A stretch of DNA of 64,000 bases from Cyprinodon diabolis (lineage: Eukaryota; Chordata; Actinopteri; Cyprinodontiformes; Cyprinodontidae). The notes beneath the pieces are model-generated. The model was not told the origin of the DNA. It saw only the letters and a program-made list of their open reading frames with translations, and did no database searches. The stretch spans positions 21,836,474-21,900,473 of the forward strand of contig CM060065.1 of the NCBI GenBank assembly GCA_030533445.1, read 5' to 3'. Shown in pieces: positions 47,455 to 57,883 of the stretch; position 1 is the stretch's first letter, and each line of letters begins with the position of its first letter. Position numbers and translations under genes: made by a program.

Positions 47455-50400
47455 TGTAGCCTTTAATGCTATCTTAGACACTATTGGCTTTGTTCAAAAT
47501 GTGAATAGTCCCACACATTCTCATCTTCATACTTTGGATCTTGTGCTGACATACGGCATAGAATGTGAAGAAATAACAGTATTTCCTCACAACCCTGTCC
47601 TCTCTGACCACTTTCTAATAACCTTCAGGATTACTTTAACAGAGTTCTCCTCCCCCAAAAGAAGGTTCAATTTTAGTAGATCTTTATCAGATGGTGCAGT
47701 TATAAATTTTAAAGAATCTGCTTCACTTTCTCTCTCCTCTGTGTCGCTGAGCAGTGCTGCAGAGTGCAAAAGCATAGCTTATTCCCCTTCACAGGTTGAT
47801 GATTTTGTTGATGGGGTTGCTAGTTCTCTGCGTACTGCCTTAGACAACGCAGCTCCCTTGAAAATGAAAACCGTTGAAAATAGAAAGCTTGCTCCTTGGT
47901 TTAATGCAGAGCTGCGTACTTTGAAGCAAAATGCTAGGAAACTGGAGAGAAAATATCGCTCCACAGGCCTGCGGGAGTCCTTCCTAGTCTGGAAAAATGG
48001 TTTACTGCTGTATAAGAGGACCCTTTGTAAAGCAAGAGCAGCATACTTCTCCTCATTAATAGAGGAGAATAAGAATAATCCTAGATTTCTTTTTAATACA
48101 GTTGCCAAACTCACCCAGAGCCATAGCTCTGTTGAACCGTCCATTCCACCTGCTCTTAGCAGCAATGATTTTATGGGATTCTTTATAAATAAGATTGATC
48201 TTATTAAAAATAAGATCATAAGCACTCCTCTATCCGCGATTGTACCTGAGGTAGTCATGGAATCTGAACCGGGTTTAGACTGCTTTGATCCAGTTGAACT
48301 TTCTGAATTAGCAAAATTATTGTCTTCATCTAAGCCTTCAACTTGTATGTTAGATCCAGTTCCAACCAGGTTATTTAAGGAGGTATTCCCTTTGATCTCC
48401 TCCTCCATTTTAGATGTGATTAATCTATCTCTGTTACAGGGATATGTACCTAAAGCTTTTAAGGTTGCTGTAATTAAACCTCTGCTTAAGAAACCGTCTC
48501 TTGACCCAGATGACTTGGTTAATTATAGACCTATATCCAATCTTCCTTTCTTATCCAAAATTCTTGAGAAAGTAGTTGCCAAACAAGTTTGCGACCACTT
48601 ACACCATAATGAACTTTTTGAAGAGTTTCAGTCTGGCTTTAGAGCTCATCATAGCACTGAAACAGCTCTGGTGAAAGTCACTAATGATATTCTCATGGCC
48701 TCAGATAATGGACTCGTATCTGTGCTCGTCCTGTTGGATCTTAGTGCTGCATTTTGATACAGTTGACCATAATATTCTTTTAGAAAGACTTGAATATTTT
48801 GTTGGAATTAAAGGAACAGCACTAGACTGGTTTAAATCTTATCTATCTGATCGAATTCAGTTTGTTTATGTTAATGATAGATCTTCAACACGCTCAAAGG
48901 TTACCTGTGGAGTACCACAGGGATCAGTGCTAGGACCAATTCTCTTTACTTTATACATGCTCCCAATTGGTAGAGTTATTAGACAGCATGGGATTAATTT
49001 CCAAAGTTATGCTGATGATACCCAGCTATATCTGTCTATAAATCCAGATGAAGCTAACCCATTACATAGATTACAGGCATGTCTTGAAGACATAAAAACC
49101 TGGATGACTCTTAACTTTCTGCTTCTGAATGCAGACAAAACAGAAGTTATAGTCTTTGGACCAGAGTCTCTGAAAAAGAAGCTGATTAGCCAGTCACTTC
49201 ATTTGGATGGGATTAAACTGATTTCAGATAATAAAGTAAAAAATCTTGGTGTTATTTTTGATCAGGACCTGTCATTTAAATCCCAGATCAAATAGGTTTC
49301 TAGAATTTCCTTCTTTCATCTGAGGAATATTGCAAAAATTAGAAATCTCCTGTCCAGGGGTGATGCTGAGAAACTAGTCCATGCATTTGTTACTTCAAGG
49401 CTGGACTATTGTAATTCTTTACTATCAGGAAGTCCACAAACTGTAGTTAAAAGCCTTCAGCTGATCCAAAATGCTGCAGCCAGAGTTCTGATGAAAATTA
49501 AAAAGAGAGATCATATCTCTCCTATCCTGGCTTCTCTTCATTGGCTTCCTGTTAAATCAAGAATTGAATTTAAAATCCTCCTTCTCACATATAAAGCCTT
49601 AAATGGCCAAGCTCCATCTTATATCAGAGATCTGATTGTTCCTTATGTTCCTAACAGAGCACTTCGCTCTCAATCTGCAGGTTTACTAGTGGTTCCTAGA
49701 ATTTCTAAAAGTAGAATGGGAGGCAGATCTTTTAGTTATCAGGCTCCTCTCCTGTGGAACCAACTACCAGTTTTAGTCCGTGAGGCAGACACTCTGTCTA
49801 CTTTTAAGACTAGGCTTAAAACTTTCCTTTTTGATAAAGCTTATAGTTAGGGTGGCTCAGGTTATCCTGAGCTGTCTTTAAAGTTATGCTGCTATAGGCT
49901 TAGACTTTTGGAGGACATAGGGACCCCCATTTCATCTTTCTGCTTCATTCTCTCTCTGTTCTCCTATTCTGCAGAATCTGTTAGTTCAATCTCTAACGTT
50001 CTGCTCTCTCTGCTTTTCCTCAGAGTAGCTTTGCCTCGTCTGTTCCTGTTTGGCTGTGACGTCATCCAGGAAAGAAATATCAGCTGTGCTGCTTCCATCA
50101 ACACCCTTGTTTGTAGATGTTGGAGATCGGCCTGTTTTCCAGTGTGGTCCTGTTTCTCTGGCCGTGGCTGGGTGGATGTGCTCTCTTCATCCTCTGGCAT
50201 GGGAGCTGCCTTGGAGCTCGTCTGCCTGGCTGTGTGTTTCCTGGACGGGGCCGCCTTTTACAGCTGCTTTTTGTATCTCTGCTTCTGTCTCCTTGAACCC
50301 CAGTCGGCCTCGGCAGATGGCCGCTCACACTGAGCCTGGTTCTGCTGGAGGTTTCTTCCTGTTAAAAGGGAGTTTTTCCTCTCCACTGTCGCTGCAAGCA

Positions 50401-50577
50401 TGCTTAGTGTGAGGGATTGTATTTGAGTCAATGAGTCAATGCAATCAACTGGTTTTCCTTAGATAGAAAACTTTGTATCAATTTGACTGTATGATCTGGT
50501 TGAACTGTAAAGTGCCTTGAGATGACATGTGTTGTGAATTTGGCGCTATATAAATAAACTGAATTGAAATTGAATTG
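47455..50577 (+). mobile_element. L2/Maui-type LINE, most complete copy, inserted in Tc1
   Basis: 5' truncated within the endonuclease domain ([20 protein letters not shown], then SDHFLITF), followed by RT, a C-terminal region, a 3' untranslated region of about 730 bp, and the tail tggcgctatataaataaact with gaattg units. It interrupts Tc1 transposase coding, so it is younger than that element. Visible divergence from the 26.8-kb copy is low. Confidence 0.93.
47501..49850 (+). pseudogene. L2 endonuclease-RT protein, one frameshift and one stop
   Basis: The first frame (47501-48757) covers the endonuclease end (THTLDLVL-like, SDHFLI) and RT up to LDLSAAF. A one-base T insertion at 48752-48755 breaks the frame exactly before the catalytic Asp of RT motif A; the reading resumes as DTVDHNILLERLEYFVG. 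It continues through CGVPQGSVLGPILFTLYMLP and YADD (49008-49019). A TAG at 49293-49295 replaces the Glu kept in the 35.6-kb fragment. The rest (49296-49850) is open to SFKTRLKTFLFDKAYS-type end. Only two disabling changes, so a relatively young copy. Confidence 0.93.
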
Positions 50578-50960
50578 AGCGTGTACCAGTTCCTGCCAAT
50601 ATCCAGCAACTTCGCACCGGCCAAAATTAACATTTGCATTGTGCATTGTGTGAGGCAAATGGTGGTCAAACTAATGAATCAAAACTGCACATTTTAGAGT
50701 GGCATTCTGTTGTGGGCAGTTTAATGTGCACCAGTGCACTAATCATGGTGTCTAATCAGCATCTTGATATGGTACACCTGTGAGGTGGGATGGATTATCT
50801 CAACACAGAAGTGATCGCTATCAAAGGTTTAGACTGCATTGTATACTACAATATTTGAGGGAAATTGTTATATTCTGTATTTGGAAAAAGGTTTTTATCT
50901 TTGAGTTCATCTCATAAAAAATGTGAGTAAAACCGAAAGATTTGAGTTTATATTTTTGTA

Positions 50961-51540
50961 TAAACTCATAGGTGTATAACTCATAGGTGGTAGTCTAACA
51001 GAAGATAATGAATATGACAATTTCTCTTAGATAAAAAATGCCAACAAGTGACATTGGTCATCTTCTCCAAGTCCAAGTCCTTGGACTACCAAGAAATGCT
51101 TTGTGGCTGCTGATTAATTAAATTATTTTCAATGACTACCTGTTCAGAATATCTTTGTGGCTTATCCCAGGCTAAAATAAAACACAATCAGACTATCCCT
51201 CTCCATCATGTTGTTTTGTTCCTCTAACTGTTTGAGAAGGTTCCCTTTGAAGAGGATGATGTTCTTGTATGTCATGCACATAAATATCTATATTGTGGCT
51301 GCTACATTGAAATTTGGTGAAAACGAAATCTTTTTTTTTTATTTTTTATATATTTAAAAAATAAATAAATAAATAAAACAAAAAAAGAAAACGAAATCTT
51401 TTTTTTTTTTTTTTGCACGTCACTTATTTCACATGCAAAAATGTTACAAGCTCAGAAATTATTTTTGTCGGATCAAATTAACATTTTTATGTGCTCAAAT
51501 TATATTTCTTTTTATTTCCTGTGTCAGTTCCCAGGCTATG
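50961..51540. other. AT-rich spacer
   Basis: Poly-T/poly-A and AAAT-rich runs at 51330-51415. No gene recognised. Confidence 0.5.
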
Positions 51541-51544
51541 AACT

Positions 51545-52760
51545 GTTAGACTTATACAAACTTTATTGTCATTTTGTATACACAGAGTGTATACAGAACA
51601 AAATTCCGTTGCATACAACTTACAGCAGTGACATAAGTAGCTTACAAAAATGAAATGAAAATTACCATCATAAAGTGCTGCAGTGATCAGAATGTAAACA
51701 GTATAGGATAAAAGAAACCAGTTAAAAAAATAATGGCACAAAAGGTTAAGTGCAGTGCAATATAAATATGGTGCAAAATGCAGTAGAACACTGATTTGTT
51801 TCCTATTTAAAAGGATAGCAGAAATTCAGCCATGGTAGTGCAAAACTAATGTTGCAAATGTGATGCAGAGTCCAGTTTGGAGTTAATTCCAAAAAAAGTA
51901 AAAAAAAAAAAGAACAATCCACTGGACTTTGTTTCCAAGTTTGAAGACGTTTTGCTTCCCATCCAGCAACAACAATCCCCAGCAATCCATGGTGGGCATG
52001 TAAAGGGGCGCTGAGGATGTTACGGGCTTGGGACACACAGCGCTTGGATGAAATGTCATTAATGGAGAGAACAGGAGCCCCGATGTTCGTCTCTGTTGTC
52101 CTGCCCACTCTTCTCACTGCAGCCTCCACACCACATAGTGAGACAGCTGGTCAGAATGATCTCTATGGTGCTGCTCTAGAAGGTCATGAGCATGGGTGTG
52201 GGCAGATGGGCTCTCCTCATCCTCCACAGGAAGTCCAAGCGCTTCTGTGCCCTTTTGACCAGTGAGTCAGTGTTCATGGTCCAGGTCAGGTTGTCTGTAA
52301 TGTGCAACCCTGGGAATTTAGTCTTACTAACCACCTCCACAACTGAGCTGTTGATTAGCAGTGGAGCATGGTTAGGCCGGTTCTTCCTGAAGTCAACAAT
52401 AATCTCCCTCATCTGCTCCACGTTCAGGATCAGTCTCTGCACCAGCCCACTAGCTGCTCCACGTCCTCTCTGTAGTCCCGGTCGTTGTTGTCTCTGATGA
52501 GGCACACCACCGTAGTGTCGTCTGCAAACTTCACAATGTGATTGGTGGTGAACCTGGGGATGCAGTCGTGTGTCATTAGATGACAGCATGGGGCTCAGGA
52601 TGTAGCCCTGAGGGAAGCCTGTGCTCAGGTTGATTACATCAGAGGAGTTCTGTCCAACCTGGACTGACTGAGGGCTGTTGGTGAGGAAGTCTAACAGCCA
52701 GATGTGGTGTGCTAAAGCCCATATGTTCCAGTTGTCCTATCAAATGCTGTGAGATTATAG
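51545..52760 (-). mobile_element. LINE (FADD type), 3' half
   Basis: On the minus strand the RT motif FADDTTVVCL is at about 52490-52530. C-terminal segments follow: SVVEVVSKTKFPGLHITDNL, then LVKRAQKRLDFLWRMRRAHL and GRTTETNIGAPVLSINDISS. The 3' end carries gtatacacagagtgtatac as at 1.2 kb. At 51895-51975 it has an unrelated insert-like piece (ccactggactttgtttcc... cttcccatccagcaa). Frameshifts and stops present; the 5' part is missing. Confidence 0.82.
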
Positions 52761-52779
52761 TGGTGAAAGCTGTCGCAAT

Positions 52780-52940
52780 GTAACAGCACTAAACAGCCGC
52801 TCACTGTCTACACTTGTGCACAGGGCAGTTAGGTACTAGCGTGCGACACGGGCCAGAACAGGGAAGCGGATGTGTTTGGAATTCCAGTACATCAGCGAAT
52901 AACAGCCTATAATATTGGCTGGCAGTTATTATCGGACATC
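52780..52940. mobile_element. hAT-like end fragment next to (TA)n
   Basis: Ends gcagttattatcggacatcc cta, resembling the complement of the tagtggtgcaccgac end at 37744 (both have ccgat-type termini). No matching left end found; tentative. Confidence 0.35.
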
Positions 52941-52944
52941 CCTA

Positions 52945-52946
52945 AA

Positions 52947-53031
<85 letters not shown>

Positions 53032-53054
53032 TTATATATATATATATATATATT
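52945..53054. repeat. Long (TA)n microsatellite
   Basis: About 110 bp of almost pure TA with a short T run in the middle. The 60-69 codon YIYIY ORFs here are artefacts. Confidence 0.97.
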
Positions 53055-53069
53055 TAAGTGCCTTATACT

Positions 53070-53230
53070 AAACGCCAGTAGTCATTTATCCCCTTCATAT
53101 TGTGTCTCTTGGGGACTCGGATGACGGAGGAACATTTTTAGCAAAAGGAAGCCTTACAGGGCTCCAGAGACTTGTTCAAAATGTTAGTCCAGGTGGATGC
53201 TAAGTTATCTCATGAAGAAAATTTAGATAC
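53070..53230 (-). mobile_element. LINE RT N-terminal fragment
   Basis: On the minus strand: DNLASTWTNILNKSLEPCKA, then SSVIRVPKRHNMKGINDYW. This is the RT block before motif A of jockey-like LINEs (LA..T.I.N.SL..C..P..., VPK, ..NDYRP). One stop in the readable part. It could be the 5' continuation of the 51.5-52.8 kb LINE, separated by the TA array and hAT-like piece. Confidence 0.6.
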
Positions 53231-53316
53231 AGTAATTAATGAATTTCAAAAGTTGTAGACGTCTGGTCCGAATTGGTCTCCACACTTGCTACATCAGTTT
53301 TCATGGTACAGAATAG

Positions 53317-53445
53317 CGGCTGACTAGCTCAAGTGGTAAGTCACCTGTCCTGCAAACAGGAAGTCTGGGTTCTTATCCCAGCTGGGGGGAATGAGCTGCC
53401 AGTTTGAATCCTTCGGCAAGACCCTTCCCACTAATGCCTGCTTTG
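53317..53445 (+). mobile_element. tRNA-Ala-like SINE head, truncated
   Basis: A box TAGCTCAAGTGG (53325-53336) and B box GGTTCTTATCC (53368-53378) are 43 bp apart, as in tRNA genes. An anticodon-like stem CCTGT/ACAGG with a 7-nt loop containing TGC, and a T-stem CTGGG/CCCAG, can be drawn. The acceptor stem does not pair and the unit continues into SINE body (ttcggcaagaccctt), so it is a SINE, not a tRNA gene. Confidence 0.75.
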
Positions 53446-53690
53446 GGGAGTGGCGGCCTAGTCCTTAGGGCATTACCCTTGGAATCCTGAGGTTCTGAGT
53501 TCAAGTCCCACTACCACGGACTGCTACTCTGGGTTCCTAAGCAAGACCCTTAACGACACACTGCTGCCCGAGTGCTGCATAGTGGCATCCCACTGCTCCC
53601 CAAAGGGATGTGTTACATGCAGATAGTTATTTTTATTGCTTTGTACTTGTGACAGTGAAAGGACAATAAAACTCTGAAAAAAAAGAATAA
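53446..53690 (+). mobile_element. tRNA-derived SINE, copy 2
   Basis: A-box-like tagtccttaggg (53459-53470), B box AGTTCAAGTCC (53498-53508), body cactctgggt-type sequence with gcaagacccttaa, and a tail at ggacaataaaactctg ending in poly-A. It directly follows the Ala-like SINE. Body shared with 46085-46312 (reversed) and 54560-54835. Confidence 0.82.
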
Positions 53691-54283
53691 ACATATTTTT
53701 CATTGCAAATCCTTGAAATAAGTTTCCTGTTTAGGAAATCTTGTAGGCTCAGATGGGAAACAGCATCTTTGGCTTGTCACTGACAAACATCACTGTAAAT
53801 CTTGATGGTAATGGTTTATCACAGAGTTGCAAGACTGATGATATGCACCTGGATGAGGGTAGAAGGTGTTTGGTAGTTTCCATTTACTGATAGTGACAGG
53901 AATTCCTGGTGGATATACCAAAATACCTGCTGATTAGATGGCTCCTAGTCTCTCTAGGCTTTGCTGGAAAGAAATATTTCAATATGATAAGGATCCAACT
54001 TACAAGAAGAAATGGCGCTTAACTCGAATATATTGTGAGGCAAAACCTCTTTGCATGTTAGAAAACAGGAATAAATGTCATTCTTTTCTCCAGAACTGCA
54101 CAGTTAAAGAGCATAGAGATTACACGATGCAACGGTTAAAGATTGATAATTATAAAAACAAGAAACAATGATCCTCATGCAACATTTTCGTAACATTATG
54201 GTCACTTGCATGGTGACACCAAGCCTTCAGATGGACATGTTTCCTGTTCCATCTCATGTCTTTTTTAAAGGATCCATCCATCA
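53691..54283. other. Intergenic spacer
   Basis: No recognised gene or element. The 77-codon ORF at 53938-54171 has no domain features. Confidence 0.45.
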
Positions 54284-54330
54284 GCTCATCCCTCCATCCA
54301 TCCATCCATCCATCCATCCATCCATCCATA
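54284..54330. repeat. (CATC)n microsatellite
   Basis: About ten tandem CATC units, uninterrupted after the first. Confidence 0.95.
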
Positions 54331-54354
54331 GGTTGTCTCCAAATGTCTGCCCTA

Positions 54355-54500
54355 AAACCTAGATCCCTCAATCACTAGATAGAGCGGGATCTATACAATG
54401 GACTAATAGTGAACTCAGTTAACTGACCGTTCAGAGAGATGATGATACTTTTCGCTGCCCGTTGGTCACGTAACTCCACCTCCACCGCACGCTGCCTAGG
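54355..54500 (+). repeat. Unnamed repeat, copy 2 of 2
   Basis: Collinear with 35045-35205, including gatccctcaatcactagata and gtta actgaccgttcaga-type sequence, then ctccacctccaccgcac. Confidence 0.55.
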
Positions 54501-54559
54501 CCATCATTGATGTCAGTCGCCACTGTCCGGTTGCCATTTGCTGTGACAACAAATCCCAT

Positions 54560-54835
54560 ATGCAGAGAGAGCATGTCAGGATGGATGAGTGGACCGCGTT
54601 TGCAGTCTACCCTGGAGGTTTGGGTTCAAATCCCCATTCTGACATCCCACCCACTCCCACAGACTGCCACTCTGGCTCCCTGAGCAAAGACCCTTAGCCC
54701 CACACTGCTCCTCAGGCACCGAAAATGGTAGCCCACTTCTCCACAAGGGGATGGGTTGAATGCAGATTGTGAATTTAGTGGCGCTGTATTGTGACAGTGT
54801 AATGACAATAAAAAACACTGGAGGAAAAAAAACGA
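54560..54835 (+). mobile_element. tRNA-derived SINE, copy 3
   Basis: A perfect B box GGTTCAAATCC (about 54624-54634), then body ccactctggctccctgagca, agcccacttctccac and gatgggttgaatgcag, and a tail at aatgacaataaaaaac. The A box is degenerate. It differs from copies 1 and 2 mainly in the tRNA-like head. Confidence 0.75.
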
Positions 54836-54839
54836 GCTC

Positions 54840-56953
54840 TCTGTGCAAAGTATTCCGGGATATATCTTCTCGTCTAATGACTATGGATGATCAATACTTT
54901 TCATGGTGCATTGTGGGAAAATTCAATTCCACTACTTTTTCATCCACTAGACGTTCGGACATTAATTTAAAATGATGGACATTTGGACACAGCCATCATC
55001 TTTCCAGCGACTTCTGGGTCTTACCATGGGCACTTCCCCTTGAAAAGTGCTTGAAAAAAAACTCCCAAAGGTACTTTCTAAATGAAAGACAAACCGGTGA
55101 AAAGCAATTCCTACAGCTGTTAAAAACAATCCACTGGAGTTTGTTTGTGGATTGTTAACTTTTTTGGAATGACTATGTCCTGGATGACTGAAAATCTTCA
55201 CCAGCATATTCACACAGCAGAGGAATTTTGCACAGCAAATGAAAGGCTCCTACATCATCTTGTCTGTTGGTTGTTGGTTTCAACATTGCACACAGGGATT
55301 TGGGGTCTGTGACTAGCAGTGTCTTTTTATTACTTTTGATAGCCGAACAAAAGATGGGGTTCACCAGATACCCCAGACGGAACCAGTATGGGAAACACCA
55401 TCACCTCCTCCTGTACTTTCAGCCTTACTTCATGCCTATCTGTGACCCAGTATGAGACCCTACTGTCCTGCGTCGGCGGACAAATCAACCGGACAACAGA
55501 TATAAGGGGAGACAGCTTTATGGACCTTAGATAAGAGCAGTGTAAAGTCAGTGTGAGGCACCTGCAGAGAGAGTACTAGATCCAGGATGAGATTTCATGC
55601 CAAATGACCAGGTCTGTTTGTCTCTACCCCTGTCTGCATGGGTGGTTCTGTCAAGCTTGTATGACCTAAGACTGGCCCTCGGATCTGCGTCCTATCTCCT
55701 AAGTGAACCCATATTCTGAGTAATGTGTCCGAGAAATCTGCCTCCTACCTCCTAATCGCTGTCCGATTAGCAGTCCAGGCGGTAAGGGCGGGCATGGGTG
55801 GACCATGCCTACCCAGAGAGGCACCTGGCAAGGAAAGTGTTGATTTTAGTAGGGTTTATTATTTAGCCTGGAGTGACCAACTTCTTATCAAAGTTTTCCA
55901 ACTCATCAAAGCAAATAAAGCCAAGTTGCTCTTTAGCTTTTAATGACAGAACAGAGCAGATAAACAACCAGAGCAAAGAGAATCCAGAGCATCAAAACAT
56001 CTTGACTAGTGTTTGACCCAGTGTCCAAATTTTGGCGTTTATGCATTTTTGATGCCCAAAACACATTTGGTGTGAACACACCATAAGAAGAGACTGAAAA
56101 TGTAAAACAAAAACATATGTTAATAGATAGTAGCATGTTGTATTTACACAAAGTGCGGCTTGTGCTACAACAGTTTAATATAAATGGCAGTCTTTTTGTT
56201 TCTGATGCAACAATCCTAAATCGTTCTCCTATTTGAGGTGGGACAAACAGTGCATTGCCCAGGTGGCGCTGCTGTAGTTAGCTCTCGAAGTACAAAGGTT
56301 TACTTCAGTCAGACATCAGTGCTCTTATTTATCAACCTACATATTTAGGCTTATTTTTTACTTTTGAGTAAATAGAATGTACACAGCCTTACACAATCTG
56401 TTTTTAACTGTTTTTTATGTTTTTATAATACTGTTTTACTGATAGATTTTATTCTCGCAGCCCTATAGGAGTAGTCACAGTCTTTGTTAAGCCTTAGGCA
56501 AAAAATCTGCCTGAGGAAAATTTTTTTATTTGTTTCTGCAACCAGCTCTGCCAGTTAGTGTGCCTCCTGTTACCAATTCTCTCTCCTGGATTCCTGATTT
56601 CCCTCCCAGCTTCTGAGAGGGTTGTTGGCTTTCCATCGGTGCACCTTCAGCACCACTGATTTGTTTTCAGACAGTAAACCTGTTCTCCTCCCCACAGTGA
56701 TTCCAGTTCCAGTCAGATCTTGTTCCTGCAACACCTGTTTCTTTTAGTATAAATTATTTGAACACTTACCTCATGAATCTATTGAATTATTGTGTGTCTA
56801 TATTCTGTCCAGAAAATGCAAGATGCAAACAGTTTTATTTATGTTTCCCCACATTTTTCCTTGCTTAAAGTTAACTTCTAGACCTCAGAACATTAAACCT
56901 TAAAACCTTCTGCACTGTGTCTGTTTATCCTAGTCATATGTTAGACCTATTCT
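54840..56953. other. Intergenic stretch with unassigned repeat-like pieces
   Basis: 55110-55205 contains aacaatccactggagtttgt and gactatgtcctggatgactg, similar to the piece at 51912-51935 and reminiscent of a fish repeat. 55260-55860 is GC-richer with no recognised coding. 56030-56095 (ttggtgtgaacacaccataa) may be an inverted-repeat end. No gene identified. Confidence 0.4.
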
Positions 56954-56957
56954 TTAA

Positions 56958-57879
56958 AGGAATAGTACACCCAAAACATGATTAGCCTTCATTTTCTACT
57001 CACCCCCATGCTGAACAACACTCTGGAGTACTTTTTTGATATCTCAAATGCATCTGGAGATCTGGGAGGCTTCTTGCTGTCTGCTGACATTCAAATAATG
57101 GAGGTCCATGGTGCCCGAGGCAGAAAGGTCCATAAAAGTCCACAAAAAACGTGTCAATATTCCTCCATACTGCTCGTCCAATGTATTCCAAGTGTCCTGA
57201 GTGGGTAGGGTCCATAATTTACTCGAAACGAAGTCATTTAGAATGTTTTTAGAGCATAAACAGTAGTGTATAGGATTTCCTAAAAGCGCGCGCCTGCGAG
57301 TTCACGAGCCTACGGAAACCGCAGCAGACCAAACCAGATGAAAGTGCGCATTCAGCTCGGCAAAGAACTCATGCTCTTCCTCAACACTGAAGTCCTCAGA
57401 CATTTTTCTTTCGTTGTTTCTTTCTTTGCACAGGTAAACAGCAAAGTTCTTCTTCTACGCTTTCATTATCAAGAGCAGACGCTGAATGGGCACTTTCATC
57501 TGGCTTGGTCTGCCGCAGTTTCCATAGGCTCGTGAACTCGCAGGCGCGCGCTTTTAGGAAATCCTATACACTACTTTTTATGCTCTAAAAACATTCTAAA
57601 TGACTTTGTTTCGAGTAAATTATGGACGCTACCAACTCAGGACACTTGGAATACATTGGACGAGCAGTATGGAGGAATATTGACACGTTTTTTGTGGACT
57701 TTTATGGACCTTTCTGCCTCGGGCACAATAGACCTCCATTATTTGAATGTCAGCAGACAGCAAGAAGCCTCCCAGATCTCCATATGCATTTGAGATATCA
57801 AAAAAGTACTCCAGAGTGTTGTTCAGCATGGGGGTGAGTAGAAAATGAAGGCTAATCATGTTTTGGGTGTACTATTCCT
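56958..57879. mobile_element. 922-bp fold-back DNA element, TSD TTAA
   Basis: Two arms of about 399 bp (56958-57356 and 57481-57879) are inverted copies with only scattered mismatches, around a 124-bp spacer. Ends are AGGAATAGTACACCC and its complement; TTAA is present at 56954-56957 and 57880-57883. A TTAA target points to piggyBac- or Kolobok-type mobilisation. Mirror ORFs (56978-57208 + and 57629-57859 -; 57000-57215 - and 57622-57837 +) are the same sequence read twice and show no domain. Confidence 0.93.
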
Positions 57880-57883
57880 TTAA

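Larger units (their letters stand above)
46344..50960 (+). mobile_element. Tc1-like transposon split by an L2 LINE
   Basis: Left end after TA (46342-46343) reads cactgaaaaaagggcattca then acaaaaatataaatgcaaca. The right end, around 50890-50960, has the inverted counterpart (atttgagtttatatttttgt) but lacks the outermost ~20 bp. Minus the L2 (47455-50577) the element is about 1.5 kb, normal for Tc1. Transposase coding on both sides of the L2 reads into each other (LDTLDRCM before, RVPVPANIQQLRT after). Confidence 0.9.

Noticed and set aside
49908..50412. ORFs of 120-141 codons downstream of the L2 reverse transcriptase
   Set aside because: They lie in the L2 3' untranslated region, which is similar in the 28.5-29.0 kb copy but with shifted frames and stops.
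52872..53124. YIYIY-rich ORFs
   Set aside because: Direct translation of a (TA)n microsatellite.
53320..53395. Possible tRNA-Ala gene (A and B boxes, TGC anticodon loop)
   Set aside because: The acceptor stem does not pair, position 33 is C rather than T, and the sequence runs straight into SINE body. Annotated as SINE head.
56978..57859. Pairs of identical 71-76 residue ORFs as a gene family
   Set aside because: They are the two arms of one inverted repeat; no domain and no independent copies.
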